Below, one piece after another: positions 43,401 to 48,298 of a DNA stretch of 64,000 nt (position 1 is its first letter; each line of letters starts with the position of its first letter). Under the pieces are notes generated by a model that was not told the DNA's origin, searched no databases, and saw nothing but the letters and a program-made list of their open reading frames with translations. The position numbers were made by a program, and so were the translations under genes. Source of the DNA: Aphrocallistes beatrix (lineage: Eukaryota; Porifera; Hexactinellida; Sceptrulophora; Aphrocallistidae); the NCBI GenBank assembly GCA_963281255.1, contig OY725503.1:806001-870000 (forward strand), read 5' to 3'.

Positions 43401-45523
43401 CTGCCACCGTGAGGCGGTTCATCTTACGGATCTTCTTCTTGGAGAGTCTCGGTTTGTCCTAGAATCGAGTCAGCTCCATCAATCACAGTGCACGTGCATT
43501 TAAACAACTAACATTCCATGTAGCATCTTTGGTTGTGATGTGAGGGTTTACGATAGATGCAGAAAGTAAACAATTTCAAAAATATGTTTAAACACATTTA
43601 TTAATACGTTTAAACATGTTTAATAAACGTGTTTAAACATGTTTAAACATAATGCAAATCCAGAACATTTTTAATTGTGTGAATATTTTCCCAACTCATG
43701 CACACCAATCTTACTAGCAGAGAATTAGTATTGCAATTTTACAATTGCGTTTGGTTTGTAGTATTAATAGTTTGAAAACATTGAAATACTTCGAGCATAC
43801 ATACCCCCATATCTTCATCGGAATCCTCTTCTATCATAACATCCTTGGCTACCTAGAGATCACACAGTGAGTATATATGAATATGAAATTCTATGTTATA
43901 ACACTGAATGTGTAGTCACCTCTTGTTTCTTTACTTCTGGGATTGGAACTGTCGTCTCCTGTATTCTAGGATCTGGCAGCTGAATAGTAAACATAAATAA
44001 ATAGAATTAGAACTTTACGCTTAATTGTGATTCTGATGATCGGACATCAACTTTAAAATATTTAGAGATTCGATTTGAAATATCGTATCTAGCAAATGTG
44101 AGTCACGAATTAAAATATTCCCGATTTAGATTACCTTGAAGTGTTGGAATATTTTGTGGTATTTGTAGAATAAGGGATCTCTAGGTGTTAAAATCGGTTC
44201 TGAGATATACCTGAAATGTATAGTTATCTAAAATATACAATAATTTTAAAGGAATAGTTTAGGAAGCTAGCGAACTCACTCAATCTCCACACTCTGAGGT
44301 TTTGAAGCGGAAGTTCTGTCTTCTGTGTTCTCATCCACCTCTCCTCTCTTCTTACGTCTCTTCTTCTTCTTTTTCTTCTAAAAGGATAGAGCATGAATTC
44401 AGAAATATTAGACATAAGTATAAGAACCATTCTTGATCACCAACCCCATATACAAATATCAAATGGCAGTTTTTGGAAGAATAAATTTATTAAGGAATAC
44501 AAAAAATTACAAAATGCTGCGTAATCATGATATTAATATCATCCTGATTTTGCCTAGTAGTCAATTCTATTTATAGAATAGATCACACACTTTTAGGGTT
44601 TCCCCACCCAAAATGACTTCACCAAAATTAGTTAACAAAATCCCTAGTCCGAATCGGGGTTAATATCAAGGGCGAATCTACATATGTTGCAGGAATCGCC
44701 AAAAAATCAAGTCATTATCTGCAAAACCCTTGCCTGGAGAGGAATTAAAATGGTCGTAGAAGTATATACAGTCGAAACGGGGTTTTTTTCTATTTCAGAA
44801 TATTTATGGTGTAAAAAATTCAAAATGTTAATTTCCATCAGGTTCTTACTATCGTTTATCTAACTGCTTGAACCTGTAAAGAAATAGTAAGAAAAACCGT
44901 TTTGATTGTACTTAGTAGGAATACTACACAAATAACAGTTTTAAACATTGCAGATGGAAGTGTGAGACTAACTTTCTGTCTGTTCTGCTCTTGCTCTCCC
45001 ATAGCAGTGTCCGACTCTGTGTGTCCGCGGGTGATTGCATCTATCTGCGCTTGTATCCGCCTCTTCTCTTCCTCGATGAACCGAATCTCCTGCAGGCGAG
45101 GCTCCTGTGTCTCTTTGAGACGACTGAATTCTGTGCTTGAATTGTCAGATTCTACAAAATCGAAATTTTCTTAATGCTATGAAAATCATTCTGGTATGAT
45201 GATAGAATCCATCCATAGTGCAATTCTTAAAGCATTTTAGGTTGAATCATATTTTGAGACATTATAAACCATGTATCTGTAAAAATGTAAATCACACAAG
45301 TTCCTCCATTGGCGTAGCAGTTTGTGGATTTTAATACAGTCAACTCCGCTTAATCGGGACTAAATATCCGAGACCAAAGTGTCCCGATTAAGTGGAGTCA
45401 CCTGTATTTGCACCAGCTTAAACTGAACGTATTTATTATACCATGGTTACCATACTCAGCTAGGAATGCAGCATTCATACCTCTTATGCTGTCACTCGGA
45501 GGTTGAAGAACGAGTTCTGCCAT
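13417..45523 (-). CDS. SF3B2: Splicing factor 3B subunit 2 (SF3B2/SAP145), 24 exons over 32 kb
   Basis: SF3B2 is a U2 snRNP SF3b subunit needed for branch-site recognition. Exons on minus, 5' to 3': 45481-45523, 44973-45151, 44280-44377, 44135-44210, 43920-43979, 43805-43852, 43315-43458, 42688-42747, 42576-42626, 42036-42077, 41873-41973, 41766-41814, 41609-41698, 41291-41398, 40760-40867, 21032-21109, 19922-19995, 15734-15802, 15332-15361, 15183-15273, 14722-14745, 14228-14319, 14068-14125, 13417-13485. All phases agree and give 613 residues. Family signatures: [83 protein letters not shown] and the end KSFKF. It is shorter than the ~895-residue vertebrate protein and lacks an N-terminal SAP domain. 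Most introns are short, but 21110-40759 (19,650 nt) and 15803-19921 (4,119 nt) enclose complete genes on the other strand. Confidence 0.95.
13554..13940. mobile_element. hAT-type MITE rich in CCCGGG
   Basis: The 387-bp element lies in the last SF3B2 intron. The termini TAGGGTTTTTAATCCCGG and CCGGGATTAAAAACCCTA are inverted repeats. An exact 8-bp target duplication GTTCCATT flanks it (13546-13553 and 13941-13948). Repeated ATCCCGGGAT palindromes sit in both arms. It has no coding capacity. Confidence 0.9.
14865..15017. mobile_element. pogo/Tc1-like MITE, CAGTCGACTCTGC family
   Basis: The 153-bp element has inverted ends CAGTCGACTCTGCTTAAT and ATTAAGCAGAGTCGACTG and a TA duplication on each side, as expected for Tc1/mariner/pogo insertion. 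It lies in an SF3B2 intron. Related copies are at 20273-20450 (right end lost) and, more distantly, at 45337-45404. Confidence 0.85.
15911..16196. repeat. AT palindromic tandem array
   Basis: About 285 bp consist only of TATAATTATTATA-like units in both orientations. Any stretch can pair with its neighbour, so the array is a strong cruciform or slippage candidate. It sits in the SF3B2 intron that also hosts RPB9 and is likely to vary in length. Confidence 0.95.
16198..16475. repeat. Diverged tandem duplication, ~140-bp unit
   Basis: Two adjacent copies share CTTCCAAC-GTTGACATG, GGTGTAGATTTCGAATA, TTTGTTTACA and AAAATAGGTTAG at matching spacing. A GC-rich tip (GGCGCCCGTAGGGCG, then AAGCGCGCTTGT) follows at about 16490-16560 and again at 16685-16755. 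It resembles the GC tips of the repeats at 34616 and 37406. Confidence 0.7.
17024..17193. mobile_element. pogo/Tc1-like MITE, CAGTCAGGATCGCTTA family
   Basis: The 170-bp element has ends CAGTCAGGATCGCTTATT and ATATTAAGCGACCCTGACTG and a TA on each side. The outermost and inner parts (GTGAAC / GTTCAT) also pair. It lies in the RPB9-hosting intron of SF3B2. A 162-codon plus-strand ORF that overlaps it is made of repeat sequence and is not a gene. Confidence 0.8.
17390..17665. repeat. Interspersed repeat, GGGCGTAGCCAGG family, copy 2
   Basis: The left part matches the copy at 1345-1535. This copy also has a right end, CCCTCCCTACGCTACTAG, whose reverse complement resembles the left end, so it is probably a TIR element about 270 bp long. 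It contains short self-complementary GC blocks (AAGCCCCCC, GGGGCAAAGCCCC). Confidence 0.7.
18249..19298 (+). CDS. POLR2I: RNA polymerase II subunit RPB9, nested in an SF3B2 intron (2 exons)
   Basis: The exons 18249..18422 and 19035..19298 are joined at phase 0 (AAG|GTGAGT ... TTTAG|GAA) to give 145 residues. RPB9 is a zinc-ribbon subunit of RNA polymerase II that affects start-site choice and proofreading. The N-terminal ribbon reads [14 protein letters not shown] with a second CRTC pair. The middle is the near-invariant [20 protein letters not shown] and DPTLPRTE. The C-terminal ribbon has CPLC and a final C/C pair and ends CGHRWTD. It has a longer N-terminus and a slightly longer linker than the ~125-residue human protein. 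It lies wholly inside the 4.1-kb SF3B2 intron, on the opposite strand. Its own 612-nt intron carries a small hAT-type MITE. Confidence 0.96.
18632..18793. mobile_element. hAT-type MITE in the RPB9 intron
   Basis: The 162-bp element begins CAGTGGTTCCCAACCTGGGG, a typical hAT end, and finishes GGTTAAAACTGCAG. An exact 8-bp duplication TACTAATG flanks it (18624-18631 and 18794-18801). Both ends carry GGGTCCA motifs. The right terminus is altered relative to the left. Confidence 0.82.
19510..19635. mobile_element. pogo-like MITE, CAGTAGAACCGCCATAATCC family
   Basis: The 126-bp element lies in the SF3B2 intron just after RPB9. Its ends CAGTAGAACCGCCATAATCC and GATTATGCAGGTTCGACTG are imperfect inverted repeats, with TA on both sides. 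The ends resemble the Tigger/pogo consensus. It has no ORF of its own. Confidence 0.75.
20028..20158. repeat. Fold-back repeat, GGAAATAGTTCGACTTT family
   Basis: GGAAATAGTTCGACTTTTT (20050-20068) pairs with AAAGTCGAACTATTTCC further right. A second outer pair, GGAAATGGTTCGACTTTTT and GCGAACTATTTCC, surrounds it. The result is a double hairpin of about 130 bp in an SF3B2 intron. Confidence 0.7.
20273..20450. mobile_element. Truncated pogo/Tc1-like MITE
   Basis: It shares CAGTCGACTCCGCTTAAT, GGAATAGCTCTCACACAT, TTTTCGGTTAATAGGGTT and TGACCGATGTGACC with the full copy at 14865-15017. It has an extra internal segment on the left and no right terminus. It lies in the SF3B2 intron between the exons at 19922 and 21032. 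Confidence 0.7.
20639..20921. mobile_element. pogo-like MITE, CAGTACACCCTCGCTAATCC family
   Basis: The 283-bp element has terminal inverted repeats of about 24 bp (CAGTACACCCTCGCTAATCC left, GGATTAGCGAGGGTTCACTG right). TA flanks it on each side. The pairing continues into CGTTCGGATTAG inside. The AT-rich core has no ORF. Confidence 0.85.
21110..22890. other. 5' side of the 19.65-kb SF3B2 intron, no gene seen
   Basis: Between the SF3B2 exon at 21032 and the SR-protein gene the DNA is AT-rich with no convincing coding sequence. The 89-codon ORF at 22354 has no recognisable domain and no homologue in the window. The last ~200 bp probably contain the SR-protein promoter and its 5'-UTR exon. Confidence 0.5.
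23047..23970 (+). CDS. SRSF4/5/6: SR splicing factor of the SRSF4/5/6 (B52) type
   Basis: It binds pre-mRNA and recruits splicing factors in the nucleus. The 307 residues contain RRM1 (~3-75: RNP2 VYIGRL, RNP1 NGFGFVEF), a Gly/Tyr/Arg hinge, and a pseudo-RRM (~115-190) with the diagnostic [10 protein letters not shown]. An RS tail follows, with SRSRSRSRS blocks, [10 protein letters not shown], and many SP sites for SRPK/CLK kinases. I use the ATG at 23047 rather than the upstream in-frame one, because TTTGTTGCAG just before it is a splice acceptor. A 5'-UTR intron from 22902 (AAAG|GTAAGA) to 23044 fits. The coding part is GC-rich against its AT-rich surroundings. The gene lies in the 19.65-kb SF3B2 intron, on the opposite strand. 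Confidence 0.93.
   Translation: MTNRVYIGRLNPAARERDVERFFKPYGRIRDINLKNGFGFVEFDSVRDADDAVYSCDGKELMGERVLVELAKGGSSYGRRMSPPASTSFRSGYRGYYYSRGYAKYGPPVRTEYRVVVENLSSRVSWQDLKDFMRVAGRISYADAHRKRVGEGVVEFLSYDDMKTAIRKLDGQDLHGRTIRLFDGRGRRSPKRSRSRSRSRSRSRRRSRSYSSRSSSPSPSRKDRYRDRSRDRDRRRKMSSSPEVDKKRGRGRNSGSKDSKSHDSRSPTPVRKSPSNKYSHKSDSPENDRSPSDSPMKEQSGDDGTQD
24734..25918 (+). CDS. NHL-propeller protein, array member 1
   Basis: It is intronless, 394 residues. Residues ~1-115 are charged and helical ([21 protein letters not shown] and a Lys/Glu-rich stretch), a probable coiled coil like that of TRIM-NHL proteins. There is no RING or B-box. Residues ~150-394 form six NHL blades: [75 protein letters not shown] and [14 protein letters not shown]. 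Six blades suffice for a closed propeller, a protein- or RNA-binding platform in known NHL families. No signal peptide or TM segment is seen, so it is probably cytosolic. This copy is the most divergent of the array in the blade 1-2 and 2-3 loops ([20 protein letters not shown]). It starts about 760 bp after the SR-protein stop, within the SF3B2 intron. Confidence 0.9.
   Translation: MAEICDDVIESEPVLIFDPFSVVEKEIYSTFDELVQKMNARRDKLLAELNDIKVQYHKREKAREECINNLTNIRKKLEALVNRTVLENEHLTKVQTQLAQLETRTPVPLPNITWNLNDLLNQCENFGTFQEVSNTYRAMRNINNTMLQNQVNKPSGLRVKYGKTLYIADCRSGRIQVVNIVNHQVIGEVGRMTLIWPHSVDVYDQVLYTSDYGLNAIVKFRNDFKFIQRSKEGELNSPFGIIVDENEVFVADNGNNRIAVLSLDLQFIREFGNMLKTPRDVNINQNRVFVADNSDAQNVHIFSKTGDLLSSIISLGNKTETIFLCFDKFNNILISDGSANKIHIYTIEGQLIHSIPCEHQTDSTAVNYNPTGIEITHDNTIIVADFTSNLIGMY
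25919..27412. other. Spacer between NHL genes 1 and 2
   Basis: There is no gene in 1.5 kb. The last 530 bp (from about 26880) repeat the upstream flank of gene 1 (24290-24733), and a third version precedes gene 3 (30050-30474). Shared words include AAAAGGAAACAATTT, CGTGATTCAACTCCTTAGTAG and GCACAGGCATTTAGGCTACAA. The duplicated unit therefore includes the promoter. A GC hairpin near 26520-26605 recurs inverted at 38010-38085. A short pogo-like fragment lies near 27275-27345. Confidence 0.7.
27413..28618 (+). CDS. NHL-propeller protein, array member 2
   Basis: It is intronless, 401 residues, with the same plan as member 1: N-terminal coiled coil ([20 protein letters not shown]), then six NHL blades. 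It differs in the loops: [13 protein letters not shown] after blade 1, KSKEFILCS between blades 2 and 3, and a longer 5-6 loop with Lys/Gln/Tyr ([14 protein letters not shown]). Blade 2 has SDHG where the others have SDYG. Blades 3-5 differ from member 1 by only a handful of bases. It ends in YSRNLIGMY. The ATG lies in the conserved context CTTTCCAAAATGGC. Confidence 0.9.
   Translation: MAEKCTGIIESEPVLRFDPFSVVEKEINSTFDELVQKINARRDNLLAELNGIKVKYHEKEKARKEHANNLTNLRKKLEGMASKTALQNEQLSKVRAELTQYEIPTTVPLPDITHTLKELMNQCEKSLNFKDSTNIYKAMKALNTTKLENQIEKPSGLRFKDRDTLYIADYWNGRIQVVNIRNYWGVRGEVGKGKLVWPHSVDVYDQVLYTSDHGLNAILKFKSKEFILCSKEGELNSPFGIIVDENEVYVADNGNNRIAVLSLDLQFIREFGKMLKTPRDVNINQNRVFVADNSDAQNVHIFSKTGDLLSSIISLGNKTETIFLCFDKFNNILISDGSANKIHIYTIEGQLIHSISCVYQKEQKQYSYTYVDVNYKPTGIEITNDNKIIVADYSRNLIGMY
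29150..29265. mobile_element. hAT-type MITE between NHL genes
   Basis: The 116-bp element runs from CAGCCTTCCCAAAACTGTGG to TTTTGAGAACCACTG, the classic CAGTGGTTCTCAAA hAT end in reverse. It is flanked by an exact 8-bp CTATAGCT duplication (29142-29149 and 29266-29273). A decayed copy of the same insertion lies at about 38233-38360 within a duplicated segment, so the insertion came before that duplication. Confidence 0.85.
30475..31677 (+). CDS. NHL-propeller protein, array member 3
   Basis: It is intronless, 400 residues. The N-terminus resembles member 1 (DDLLNQ-type linker [28 protein letters not shown]) with a short insert ESSPDI after MAEKCP. Loop differences: [12 protein letters not shown] after blade 1, KIDEFILKS between 2 and 3, and [15 protein letters not shown] before blade 6. 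The end is [11 protein letters not shown], two residues longer than its neighbours. The shared promoter-side flank begins about 400 bp upstream. The region from 28619 to here otherwise has repeats only. Confidence 0.9.
   Translation: MAEKCPESSPDIIESEPVLRLDPFSVVEKEINSTFDELVQRINARRDKLLAELNDIKVQYHEKEKARKEHVNNLTNLRNKLEALVNRTVRQNEDLTNVQTQLAQFEIATPVPLPDITWNLNDLLNQCENFGNFQDVSNKYRAMRNINNTMLQYQLSKPSGLRVIGGEKLYVADCWNGRVQVVDIVHQKGIGEVGKGKLVWPHSVDVYDQVLYTSDYGLNAVLAFKIDEFILKSKEGELNSPFGIIVDENEVYVADNGNNRIAVLSLDLQFIREFGKMLKTPRDVNINQNRVFVADNSDAQNVHIFSKTGDLLSSIISLGNKTETLFLCFDKFNNILISDGSANKIHIYTIEGQLIHSIPCVPQNLSKPNAKYTPTGVEITQDNKIIIADFTSDMIVMYVH
32666..33871 (+). CDS. NHL-propeller protein, array member 4
   Basis: It is intronless, 401 residues. 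Members 4-6 form a second subgroup by their coiled coil: [40 protein letters not shown] and [18 protein letters not shown]. The loops are [20 protein letters not shown] and [11 protein letters not shown]. Blades 3-5 are nearly the same DNA as in subgroup one, although the N-terminal halves differ strongly; this contrast is the main evidence for gene conversion. It ends in YSRNLIGIY. Confidence 0.9.
   Translation: MVEKCPEIKEQETAPIFDPFSMVEEEIKSTFENLIQNLMQELKARRDKLLADLNDIKMEYHKKEKIRLGHIPNLTKLRDKLKGQENKMETLNEHITNVEAELKQYQIPTPVPLLEMNWNLGEFINQCKKINFQDTTFKQYKAMKYPQMSQLVNQVNKPSGLRIKDRDTLYIADCWNGRIQMVNIKDWKVIGEVGKGELVWPHSVDVYDQVLYTSDYGLNAVLKFKNNEFILSSKEGELNSPFGIIVDENEVYVADNGNNRIAVLSLDLQFIREFGKMLKTPRDVNINQNRVFVADNSDAQNVHIFSKTGDLLSSIISLGNKTETIFLCFDKFNNILISDGSANKIHIYTIEGQLIHSISCVYQEQYSYPYVNVNYKPTGIEITYDNKIIVADYSRNLIGIY
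34345..34525. mobile_element. hAT-type MITE, CAGTGGCAGCGC family
   Basis: The 181-bp element has inverted ends CAGTGGCAGCGCCACGG and CTAGCGCTGCCACTG. The 8 bp on each side match at six positions (GGATGTCC and GATTGTCC), consistent with an aged hAT target duplication. It lies 3' of NHL member 4. The short ORFs across it are not genes. Confidence 0.7.
34616..35552. repeat. Two tandem copies of a ~430-bp GC-tipped repeat
   Basis: Each copy starts with a GC-rich tip (GCTTGCTTGCGCTGCG, then GTGTCCGCCGGAGGCTCCC) and continues through GGTCACATTGGTTAATTATA, GACGTCATAA and TTTTTTGATGA. Each ends at ACT-GGAGCCATAGC. Copy A is about 34616-35040; copy B about 35127-35552. An inverted third copy lies at 37406-37818 and a partial fourth at 57208-57425. 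There are no coding signals; it is probably a non-autonomous transposon of unknown class. Confidence 0.85.
35870..37090 (+). CDS. NHL-propeller protein, array member 5
   Basis: At 406 residues it is the longest of the array, and intronless. The coiled coil is of the member-4 type ([19 protein letters not shown]). It has the longest 5-6 loop, with a Gln run ([17 protein letters not shown]). The C-terminus [11 protein letters not shown] departs from the usual LIGMY. The gene lies between the tandem and inverted copies of the GC-tipped repeat, so it may be part of a separately mobilised block. Confidence 0.9.
   Translation: MAEKCPKQSETAPIFDSFSVVEKEIKSTFENIKQRLMQELNARRDKLLADLNDIKMKYYKKEKLRLEHIPNLTKLRDKLKGQENKMATLKEHINLVEAELKQYQIPTPVPLLEMNWNLKELINQCKKIGTFQDTTLNQYKVMGVKVSKLVNQVNKPSGLIIKNRDTLYIADCWNGRIQVVNIRNDWEVIGEVGKGKLVWPHSVDVYDQVLYTSDYGLNAILKFKNDEFILSSKEGELNSPFGIIVDENEVYVADNGNNRIAVLSLDLQFIREFGKMLKTPRDVNINQNRVFVADNSDAQNVHIFSKAGDLLSSIISLGNKTETIFLCFDKFNNILISDGSANKIHIYTIEGQLIHSIPCVYQQQQQGSFGYVNIDVNYKPTGIEITNDNKIIVADCTHNTIRMCYY
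37406..37818. repeat. Inverted copy of the GC-tipped repeat
   Basis: It is the reverse complement of the 34616/35127 copies, from GCTATGGCTCCAC to GCAAGCAAAGCGCGCTTG. Together with those copies it flanks NHL member 5, which gives the locus inverted arms of more than 400 bp about 2 kb apart. Confidence 0.85.
38180..38470. repeat. Segmental duplication of 29100-29370
   Basis: It shares CCAGAAAAGGCTTGGATTCA, GAGGTATCTCATTTTTACG, GTCTAACACAGTA and TTATAAATATAGCTTTAAA in order with the NHL 2-3 spacer, including the decayed hAT insertion. Part of the same spacer (ATAGCTTTAAA ... CTTGCCATTAGCTGGATTTT) also appears inverted at 33960-34090, so pieces of the NHL unit have been copied in both orientations. 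No gene is present from 37091 to 39173. Confidence 0.7.
39174..40375 (+). pseudogene. NHL-propeller gene, array member 6, frameshifted
   Basis: The gene starts [20 protein letters not shown], a different N-terminus from the other members. It then follows the member-5 coiled coil to KGQENKMAT. There a one-base deletion near 39461 (CTCAAGAGAACAC against CTCTAAAGGAGCAC in member 5) shifts the frame, and translation ends after ~100 residues. The rest (from [13 protein letters not shown], about 39480) stays open to 40375 with all NHL blades, but the last blade is decayed ([15 protein letters not shown]). It could still make a short coiled-coil protein. It lies only 385 bp from the flanking SF3B2 exon. 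Confidence 0.82.
43575..43655. repeat. GTTTAAAC palindrome cluster
   Basis: Within about 80 bp of an SF3B2 intron the palindrome GTTTAAAC occurs four times (the last two in ACGTGTTTAAACATGTTTAA), linked by AT-rich spacers. Partial inverted pairing with TTTATTAATACG is visible. It is a low-complexity hairpin with no known role. Confidence 0.75.
45337..45404. mobile_element. Very short pogo-like MITE in SF3B2 intron 1
   Basis: Only 68 bp long, its ends CAGTCAACTCCGCTTAATCG and CGATTAAGTGGAGTCACCTG pair almost completely. TA lies on each side. It is little more than two inverted arms and is related to the elements at 14865 and 20273. Confidence 0.75.
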
Positions 45524-45883
45524 TATAAGAACTACAATGCAGTAAGAAGAATTGTCAAAAGAACTAATGCATTATCAAGAGAGATAAAAATAGAAATATC
45601 CCACTACATAGAGAATGTGAGATCAAGGGAGAGGATATATCCCATCAGAATTATTCTTGAATGTTAAAGCGATACCAATCACGATTTAACTTCAGTCAAC
45701 ATAATAGAATTGAAAACCCTACTCCTGGACAATTCCTTCCATCCCCTATCTCCGCCAATCATTTGAGGACTGAATCAACCCAATCTAACACTAAACATTA
45801 TAATCGCCTATAGCACTACAGACACACATGAACATATCAATTGTATAAACTAAATATTTCACTACGAAATGCTAAAGAGTCAA

Positions 45884-47127
45884 TCACTTCTTCTTCTTCT
45901 TTCCACCTTTCTGAGTCATTCCCTTCTCAGCCCGAGCGGCTGCCCTGGCCTCAGCCCCCACGTTCTTCAGCTCCATCCTCGCTTGTCTCAGGACGTTGAA
46001 CACGTTTACTTTTCGCAGACTCTTGGAGATCTTTCGCGGTCTCTCCCTGCGGACGGACTTCTTCAGCGGCATGAGACGCTTGCGCTTCAGCTGTAGAGCA
46101 CTGCTGCACTCGCTCTCCGCACTGTCCCCCTTCTTCGGCTTCTTCTTGTTCACGGGGAATAGGATCAGACGGCCTTTGTAGTCCTTCAGGCGCTAAAGGG
46201 TTTAGGAAATAATTAAGTAACTGCTTATCCCTGGTGCGGAAGGATAACTGGTGAATGCTATATAGGGCCGTTCAAACGTTACGTAACGCAAAATTCTCTG
46301 ATTTTAGACACCCCTCCTTCTCTATGTCACGCTTTTTGACCATCTTGTAGTACAACAATGATAGGACTGTCACACTTTGCTACCCTCGTACCCCCTTGGA
46401 AGCGTTACGTAACGTTTAAACGGCTCTTATTCACAGAACAGAAATTAGTATTCTAAATGTATATGTCTAAGGATTTTGTTAACTAATTTCCTGTAAAGTC
46501 ATTTTAGGCAGGGAGGACATAAAATGTGGGATCGATGCTATAAATATTTCAACACTCGATTCTTTCCCATACAAATAATACTAAAATGAGTCTATATGAA
46601 GGGTGTTACTTCTAAACGGTATAGATTTCGAATCTGAAATCCGATTTTTAGTATCTCTTTGAATCTGAACGTATTGCCTTCACGAAAAAATCCGATTTAG
46701 TATCATTTGTAATGAAAGAACCAAGTGTTGAAATACTTTTGTCCGGTTGGTGTATATATATATATAGGGTGTGTGAATTCCTTACTTGCACATTCCTCTG
46801 CAAGCTCTCAAGAGACCTGTTCTTCCGTCTGTGATCCACCGCTATCCCGATAGTAGGCGCCAGTTTCTTAGAAATCCCAGCCGTCTTCAGCTCATCCAGC
46901 GTGAAGCCCCGCCCCAGCCTCAGTCTGTGGTTGTACTTCACCGTCTGGCAGTGCACGGTGGGACGCAGCCTGCCCGCCACAGGCCTCGGGGCCAACTGGA
47001 GAGCTTTTCTCTGTCGGGTCTTCCGGCGTTTCAGTTTTCTGGCCGGCTGGTTGAACCAGGTGCGGATGCGATTCTGCCAGTCCTTATGGAAATGTGCATT
47101 CGGGATTATTCCATTCCTCTTGCCCAT
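45884..47127 (-). CDS. RPL13: Ribosomal protein eL13 (RPL13), 2 exons
   Basis: complement(45884..46192, 46786..47127), joined at phase 0, gives 216 residues, close to the ~211 of vertebrates. eL13 is a 60S ribosomal subunit protein. The start is classic ([20 protein letters not shown]). Then follow [60 protein letters not shown] and [21 protein letters not shown] basic KGGKKKKK tail ends it. Donor CAA|GTAAGG and acceptor CTTTAG|CGC are clear. The 593-nt intron carries a MITE (46264-46427). The stop lies 360 bp from the SF3B2 start codon on the same strand; that gap (45524-45883) has no gene and must hold the SF3B2 promoter. Confidence 0.97.
46264..46427. mobile_element. MITE with ACGTTACGTAACGC ends in the RPL13 intron
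   Basis: The 164-bp element has ends AGGGCCGTTCAAACGTTACG and CGTAACGTTTAAACGGCTCT, inverted over about 25 bp with few mismatches. TAT on both sides would be a 3-bp target duplication. Superfamily uncertain (a PIF/Harbinger-like origin is possible). Confidence 0.75.
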
Positions 47128-48298
47128 CGCAACAACTGAATTAGTCTAGAAAGCTAACCACATAGTGACGTAATAAATATTTTAATAATTTGGAGATGTA
47201 CCCTGAATATAATGCTAGTCACAAAGATTTCTACGGTCTTTAATTAAGTACTGAAAAAGACGGAATCAAGATCAGACGCGGTACATCCACTCGGAAAGAT
47301 TCGGAGCCTATGTTGGCCTTTGGTATGTGCTCATTTCTCAGAACCAAAATTCATTTAATATATAGATTCCTAAGGTAATTTCAACTCGGTTAGTACGTAC
47401 TATTTTCCGCTTCCCGGAGGGGTACGTCTTATCCGAGTTCTACTGTACTTCAGCTAGGATACTGAGCACCCTCAATAATTCCCACTGATGGTTATTTCGC
47501 TACAACTACTTGTGGTATTTGGGGGTTGGTACTCAAACTGAACCTTTGCCTTCAAAAGACAAATGTATAAGCTTCAAATTTCATTCAATATTTTATACAA
47601 TCCCGACCGTATTTATTCTGACTGAGCGTCTATTGTATGTTGTATTAAAAATGTTGTGATGTTAGTTGAAAATTTGTTACAGCTCCATCGCCCACATCAA
47701 TATACATATTGCCATGTCATGATTGCCATCACTGTTTACTAATTCTATTTCAGGTAGGAAGTTACCTACAGGCTGAACATAGTATTAGATAGTATAATTA
47801 TACAGTCAATACGTAGCTACTACTTGCTAGCATTTAAATATAGTATTATCTTGCAGACATTATGATATTTCAATTAAAAGTACTTTGACTAGCGTTAAAC
47901 CGAAGAATTGTATTATTTTTAATAATATATTTAAGGTTTAAATTATGTATTTTTCTCATAATTTTGTCTAAGAAAAGTGGTCAACGGTGATTTGTATCGA
48001 TTATATTTTTTACTTCGTAGCCTACGGTTAAATCAAGCTTGAATAGTTGGACCACTTTTGACCAATTTAATAGCCCCCAAAATGACCATTTTGTATAGTC
48101 GGACTGGTTTCAACCGGACCACTTCACACCTGTACCTAAGGCCTTGCAAATATCAGAGATTTAGAAAAACCATGCAATTAATATATTAATTCAAAACGCA
48201 TTATACAAATTAAGTTTTTATCATTAAATAAAACATAAAAGTTAAAAGGAGCTTAAAATAAACACAATCTAAATATACATAAAAGTTCCTTGAACACT
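47128..48298. other. Intergenic, RPL13 promoter side to PLB copy 1 end
   Basis: There is no coding sequence. A hairpin of pogo-like type lies near 47380-47455 (CTCGGTTAGTACGTACTATT ... ATCCGAGTTCTACTGTA). A block near 48040-48130 repeats GGACCACTT. The remainder is AT-rich. Confidence 0.5.
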
